Assembly: GCF_030272615.1 (NCBI RefSeq)
Contig: NC_081406.1
Coordinates: 139,527,361 to 139,591,360 of the forward strand
Origin: Cryptomeria japonica
Lineage: Eukaryota; Streptophyta; Pinopsida; Cupressales; Cupressaceae
DNA length: 64,000 nucleotides
Reading direction: 5' to 3'
The position numbers and the translations under genes were made by a program. Under the pieces are notes generated by a model that was given only the letters and a program-made list of their open reading frames with translations, was not told where the DNA came from and ran no database searches. Position 1 is the first letter of the stretch; each line of letters opens with the position of its first letter. Positions 59,870 to 64,000 of this stretch are shown piece after piece.

Positions 59870-60628
59870 TCTCTAGAAGAAGACTGTGTTCATACCAGCC
59901 ATATGACTGGAGGACCTTCTATCAAACCGGTTTGACCATTTTCTTCTGATCATGTTGTTGTAGCCAGCAACTAGAGCTAGTGGATCTCTTGATCTTGCAG
60001 GAACACTTCTCCTTTCATTCCATGCAGGTCTATGACTCACATATGCTTGATAACCACTTCCATATTGAGCATGACTATTATATCGGCTTCCATATGACTG
60101 CAAGTTCTTCTTTCTGCAATCATGATTTCTATGGCCAAATGCATTACATCTTTGATGGGAAAGATAGTTATTCTTAGGAAAAGAATATTCTCTATTCCTA
60201 GACCTCATGTTGCATTCATCTGCCCTATGGCCATAAGCTTTGCAAGAGAAACAGGAACTGAAGAAGGAGGGCATATTACTTACAAATTTATTCTACCAAA
60301 CATGAGGGAATCTTATTGGTTTGGCTTCTCCATTTATACTTCTCTGGGGATTGTTCTTGGGAATAGCAACATCTATTTGTCTTCCACCAAGAGAAGGTCT
60401 TCTAGGTTGTCTTCTCATGTACATGTTAATGGTGAAGCTGTCTTCTCTCAACTTTCCTTTCCCTTTAGGATCAGAATTGTTTTTCCTTGCAGCACCAATC
60501 TTCTTTAGCTTCATGTCCTCACTAGTTGTAGTTAGGTCAGCCTTCCTTCTTGGAGCATTTCGGATAGTGAAGGTTTATCCTTTCTTATCTCCACTTTGTT
60601 GGTAAACAAATTTGTCCTTCTTAAATAC
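59870..60628 (-). pseudogene. gag: copia gag C-terminal part with two zinc knuckles
   Basis: Minus strand, broken frames. KVFKKDKFVYQQSGDKKG near 60628-60575 is followed by KLKKIGAARKNNSDPKGKGK. Two knuckles follow: CFSCKAYGHRADEC (60250-60209) and a degenerate RCNAFGHRNHDC (about 60155-60120) whose first cysteine is missing. Then an R/S/Y-rich tail reads SVPARSRDPLALVAG. Two knuckles in one gag is typical of some plant copia groups. Nothing of protease follows. Confidence 0.8.
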
Positions 60629-63019
60629 CTTTTAAAAATGACTCCCAAATGCCCAAATTGAAAGACAAAACAAGAACCAACAGTTGAGTCACTTGCAATG
60701 GTGAGTGCAAGTGCTCTCTGAATTTTGATATGAAGGTACACCTCCCTTCGTTGGATAAAAATGTATATTTTTTGAATATGCTTTTAACCAGAAAACAATA
60801 AAGGAAGACTAACATCTACCCATAACCATGAAAGTAGATGTGAATAACAGATTTATAATGCAGTGAATGAAGGTAAGTAAAACATAGTTTAATTATCCAC
60901 ACCCACGAATATGCCCTTTCCAATAGATCAAAATGCTCTAGACGTTGATCGAGTCTCTCTCATGTATCAAAGGACAAGGGGGATCAAAATACCTAGACAA
61001 AGAGTTAACATCAGAGTTCTTTCCAAATACAAATTATTTCTGAAATCAAAGTTTAAGAATTAAATGCATACACAGTTTAATGTAACAGAAAAGGGCAATG
61101 AAAGGTAATCATAAGAGAAACAAAGTTCATTATGTTCAAAAGAAAATATTGACAAATTCACTGATCAACAAAATCTTCTTCATTCCATCAATGCCAAAAA
61201 TGTGAGCTCACAGACTCAATTTTTCTGAAAAATAAAACTGTGCAGTCCAGAAAACAATGTCGCCTCTTCCTTTTTTACAGCAAAAAGAGAAAGAAAAGAA
61301 AAGAAGAAGCTTTTCTCCTTTCTTTCATTACATATATATAACTGAGAATTTCAGTTATCAATAACTGATTCTTGAAAATATTATTAATTAATCTTTTCTT
61401 TTATCTTCTATCTTCTTTGGACAACTCTTTTTAATTTTGCTTCAAATCTTTTATCCTCCATTTATTTCTGAAAAATATTTGAAGAGAAATTAATTTAAAC
61501 ACATCTAATTATGTGTTGACATGTGGTCATTTCTTTTATATCTCCATTTCAAAGCCAAGTCTCCATCGTGAGCTTCTCATAATAATAGTTTTCTCAGAAA
61601 TTTGTATATACCCATGCTCAGAGATCAACAACTTTCTAACGCGATAATATTTGTCCAATCACTCCGGTGAGGAAAACCTGTCAAAATTTCAGCACGATCC
61701 AACGGTTCAATTAAAATTTATGCCCCCCACATGGAGACTGACACTATACATGCCAAAACTTGCACATGGATCCATCTGAAGTTTTGGCATGCATATACTT
61801 TCCTTTCCCTTTAGGATCACTTTTAATTAAACTATAAACAATATACATGCCAAAACTTGCACATGGATCACGATTTTGAGCTTCCATTTGAAGGAATGAG
61901 CTCTATTTTATGACAAAGCTCTATTTATAATAGAGGAAGATTGTAACTCTTCATATTTTTTTGTAATACCGTGAGCTGCTAAAATAATTCTTTGAAAATA
62001 TTATCAACTGCTATTCTTTGTTATCAACATATGAATTAATAATTAAATCCATCTGTCAAAAAAGTTGAATCTTTCTTTGTAACATGAAGGTTGGAATGTG
62101 TATGTGTTAGTGTGGCTATCTCAAAAGTCATCCAAACACTTTTACTCTCAGCTCGATGATCATTTTTTAAAAACATCCACATTCTGAACCTGTGAACTTT
62201 GAACTTTGAACTTTGAACCTTGAACCTGCGAGGTTCAAGCAAATGGTTCAAAAACATAAACTGCATGCACAGTTTAATGCATTGATTTTTTTTCTTTCCA
62301 TTTTCTTGTGCGTTGAACCTTGAACCTGAACCAAAAAGGTTCAATGGTTCAAGTTCAATGACCGAAAATTGCAAAGCCCGAAATTTGAACTTTGAACTTT
62401 TTGAACCTGAACTTTGAACCTTGAACCTTGAACTTGTGAGGTTCAATAGTTCAAGTTCAATGACCAAAAATTACAAAGCCCAAAATTTGAACTTTGAACT
62501 TTTTGAACTTGAGCGCTTGAACCTGCGGGCTTGAACCAAAAAGGCTCAAGGTTCAAGTTTAATGACAATTGTTCTTTTGGGCTTCCATAGAAAAACCTAC
62601 ATAACTTTTTACTGGGAGCTTCGCTTCTTTTGAAATTTTAACTGTAGAATAAAAAAAATGAGTAGAGCATAACCCAGAAATAATTTTTGCATATGATATA
62701 TTAAAATCAAGATTTAATTGTTTGGACATATGGGTAACCCAAAAATTAAACAATTAAAATCTCCCAGCTGACATGGATTTTGGCCATAAAAATTGGTCAT
62801 TTTGGAGAAGAGGATGTTAAAATTATCTGTGCTAAAGGATTTTAAGTCATCTTTCATAGAATTTGAAAAACAATTACTTCTTTGTGACTGGTAGGTAGGG
62901 GATGTTCAAGAGGGTGCTTGAAAGTTTAAACAAAGGTGACCAACACTTTCAACATTAAAACATTAGCAATAGCTAGTTTTTAGCTGATCATGAGGCTTTA
63001 GGCATGAGAAAAAAATATA
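60629..63019. other. Unclassified 2.4-kb insertion in copia gag
   Basis: It separates the two halves of gag, which otherwise read on in order. It has no recognisable gene. It contains a 25-bp duplication ACATGCCAAAACTTGCACAT... (61747 and 61848), a polypyrimidine/TATATATA segment (61270-61340) and a TTGAAC-rich inverted repeat array (62180-62560). No clear target duplication or terminal repeats were found, so class and exact edges are unknown. Confidence 0.5.
62180..62560. repeat. TTGAACC / GGTTCAA inverted-repeat array
   Basis: Dozens of TTGAACC, TTGAACTT and their complements GGTTCAA and AAGTTCAA occur. They form near-perfect hairpins such as TTGAACCTGCGAGGTTCAA (62219-62237). A 102-bp unit beginning GGTTCAATGGTTCAAGTTCA (62338) is repeated in tandem at 62440. 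Confidence 0.85.
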
Positions 63020-64000
63020 GGGGTAACACACTTGAGGAGACAAACTGAATGTCTTTGTGGGAGAAATTCTTGTTGGTGGATCATTCACCAACAACAAGAC
63101 CTAATCCTCCAGTATCCTTGGAGTGTTTTCATTTCTTTAACATTTTGTCCAAGGCATCAATGCTGCCATCAAACCGGATTCTTACCTTGAGCTCATCTTG
63201 GCACTTCTCAGGGTATTTCCAAAGATTCTCCACTTAAAGCTCCAACTCCTCACATCTACTCACTTTAGCATCAAATATTGATTTAAATTCACCAGTCATT
63301 TCCTTTGCCTCTTGTAGTGGAGTTATCAATATGCAGATGTTATCATTTGACTCTTCAAGGCATGTTCTCAACAGGCCACATTCTTCATGAACTGACTCTT
63401 TGTAACTCTTAAATTCATTTCTAACATTTTTCATCTCATCTAGGGCACTTACCAGCTCTCTTTCAAGATCAACTTGAGCTTCATCTTCTTCTTCATCTTC
63501 ACCATCACTGCCAAACACATCTTGCTAGTAGGATTGATCTGCAAGATCACTTTCTGATGTGTGAATCTCATCTTCTGACTCTTGAGCCATGAAGAGATGG
63601 GTTTCCACGACATCATTTATGTTGCTTCTACAAAGGAATCTATCTTCATCATGTAGACTCATGTGACACATTTCTCTTCTTGTTCTCACAAACTAGTTCT
63701 ATGGTGGTAGGCTCATTTCCATAGAGCTTCTTCAATCTATCCCATAGGGTTTTTGTCAATTTGCATCTGTCCACCTGTGAGGAAACATCACCAAAAATCC
63801 AATTGAGTATAACTTTCATTGCTTCATCATTGCACATAGATCTTCTTTAAGCTTTAGGACTGGTGGGAGGACTGACCAATCTAAAGAGACCATTTATAAC
63901 TAACATCCAAACATCATAGCCTAATGAGTACAGGTAGAATTCCATTCTACAACTCCAAACAAAATAGTTTGACCCATTAAACACCAGTGTAGAGATTGAC
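63020..64000 (-). pseudogene. gag: copia gag N-terminal part, runs off the window
   Basis: Minus strand. WSCRMEFYLYSLGYDVWMLV at the window edge, then DEAMKVILNWIFGDVSSQVD, then CKLTKTLWDRLKKLYGNEP form the UBN2-type copia gag domain. An acidic DGEDEEEDEAQVD segment and a long K/E helical stretch (LEEALDEMKNVRNEF-like, 63518-63234) suggest a coiled coil. RFDGSIDALDKMLKK follows near 63160. Stops and frameshifts occur throughout. The start codon lies beyond position 64000. Confidence 0.85.

Larger units (their letters stand above)
46840..64000 (-). mobile_element. Minus-strand copia element, pol deleted, running off the window
   Basis: Its 3' LTR (46840-47876 plus 56844-58374) is split by a chromovirus. 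A polypurine tract AAAGGGGGAGAT (minus strand, 58375-58386) precedes the LTR start TGTTGGCATTA. Interior: noncoding 3' part (58387-59870), gag C-terminal part (59870-60628), an unclassified insertion (about 60629-63019) and gag N-terminal part (63020-64000). Protease, integrase, RT and RNase H are absent between gag and the 3' noncoding part, so a large internal deletion is inferred. The 5' LTR is beyond the window. Confidence 0.8.

Noticed and set aside
62180-62560. GGTTCAA units as tRNA B boxes (Pol III genes or SINE)
   Set aside because: No A box at the right distance, no cloverleaf, and the motif occurs dozens of times in both orientations.

Overview
This window is nuclear DNA of a seed plant, most likely a conifer. 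It has one intact ten-exon terpene synthase gene of the gymnosperm monoterpene/sesquiterpene type. Almost all the rest is nested, decaying plant retrotransposons. I see no bacterial genes, rRNA, tRNA or CRISPR. The conifer call rests on the 10-exon layout, the encoded protein and the element content; Cupressaceae or a near relative is only a guess.

Region 1 (1-5340): a dead terpene synthase relic (110-640) lies head-to-tail with an apparently functional terpene synthase (1613-4613, 620 aa, 10 exons, plastid-type leader, RR(x8)W, RxR, DDxxD and NDxxTxxxE motifs). This looks like a small tandem cluster.

Region 2 (5341-13720): a small tandem repeat and three kinds of small mobile element. Element A (6353-10266, TSD TTTAG) and element B (10816-12966) are non-autonomous LTR elements without protein genes. 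Element A's 5' LTR carries a 1.34-kb retroposon-like insertion (7004-8342) with an exact 13-bp target duplication; the empty site is visible in the sister LTR. Relatives of this insertion lie at 5880-6200 and 43597-44385.

Region 3 (13721-64000): a nest at least three levels deep. The outermost layer appears to be a minus-strand Tat-like Ty3/gypsy element (LTR 13721-16130, 3' noncoding 16146-18485 and 43328-43596, pol 44514-46839). Into it went (a) a 24.8-kb plus-strand Tat-type element (18491-43322, TSD ATAGT) with two RNase H domains, a G-patch and an antisense plant-mobile-domain ORF. Its leader was in turn hit by a Ty1/copia element (21698-29173, TSD ACCTC). Also inserted were (b) the second retroposon copy and (c) a minus-strand copia element (46840 to beyond the window). 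The 3' LTR of (c) is split by a minus-strand chromovirus (47877-56838, TSD CCGAC), its pol is deleted and its gag is interrupted by about 2.4 kb of unclassified DNA. Every retroelement coding region carries stops, frameshifts or catalytic substitutions, so none looks autonomous.

Only the terpene synthase is likely to serve the plant. The most novel candidates are the coiled-coil retroposon family, the spliced antisense plant-mobile-domain ORF, the short motif arrays inside the Tat element, and a TTGAAC-rich inverted-repeat array near 62.2-62.55 kb. I found no clearly new multi-gene system.
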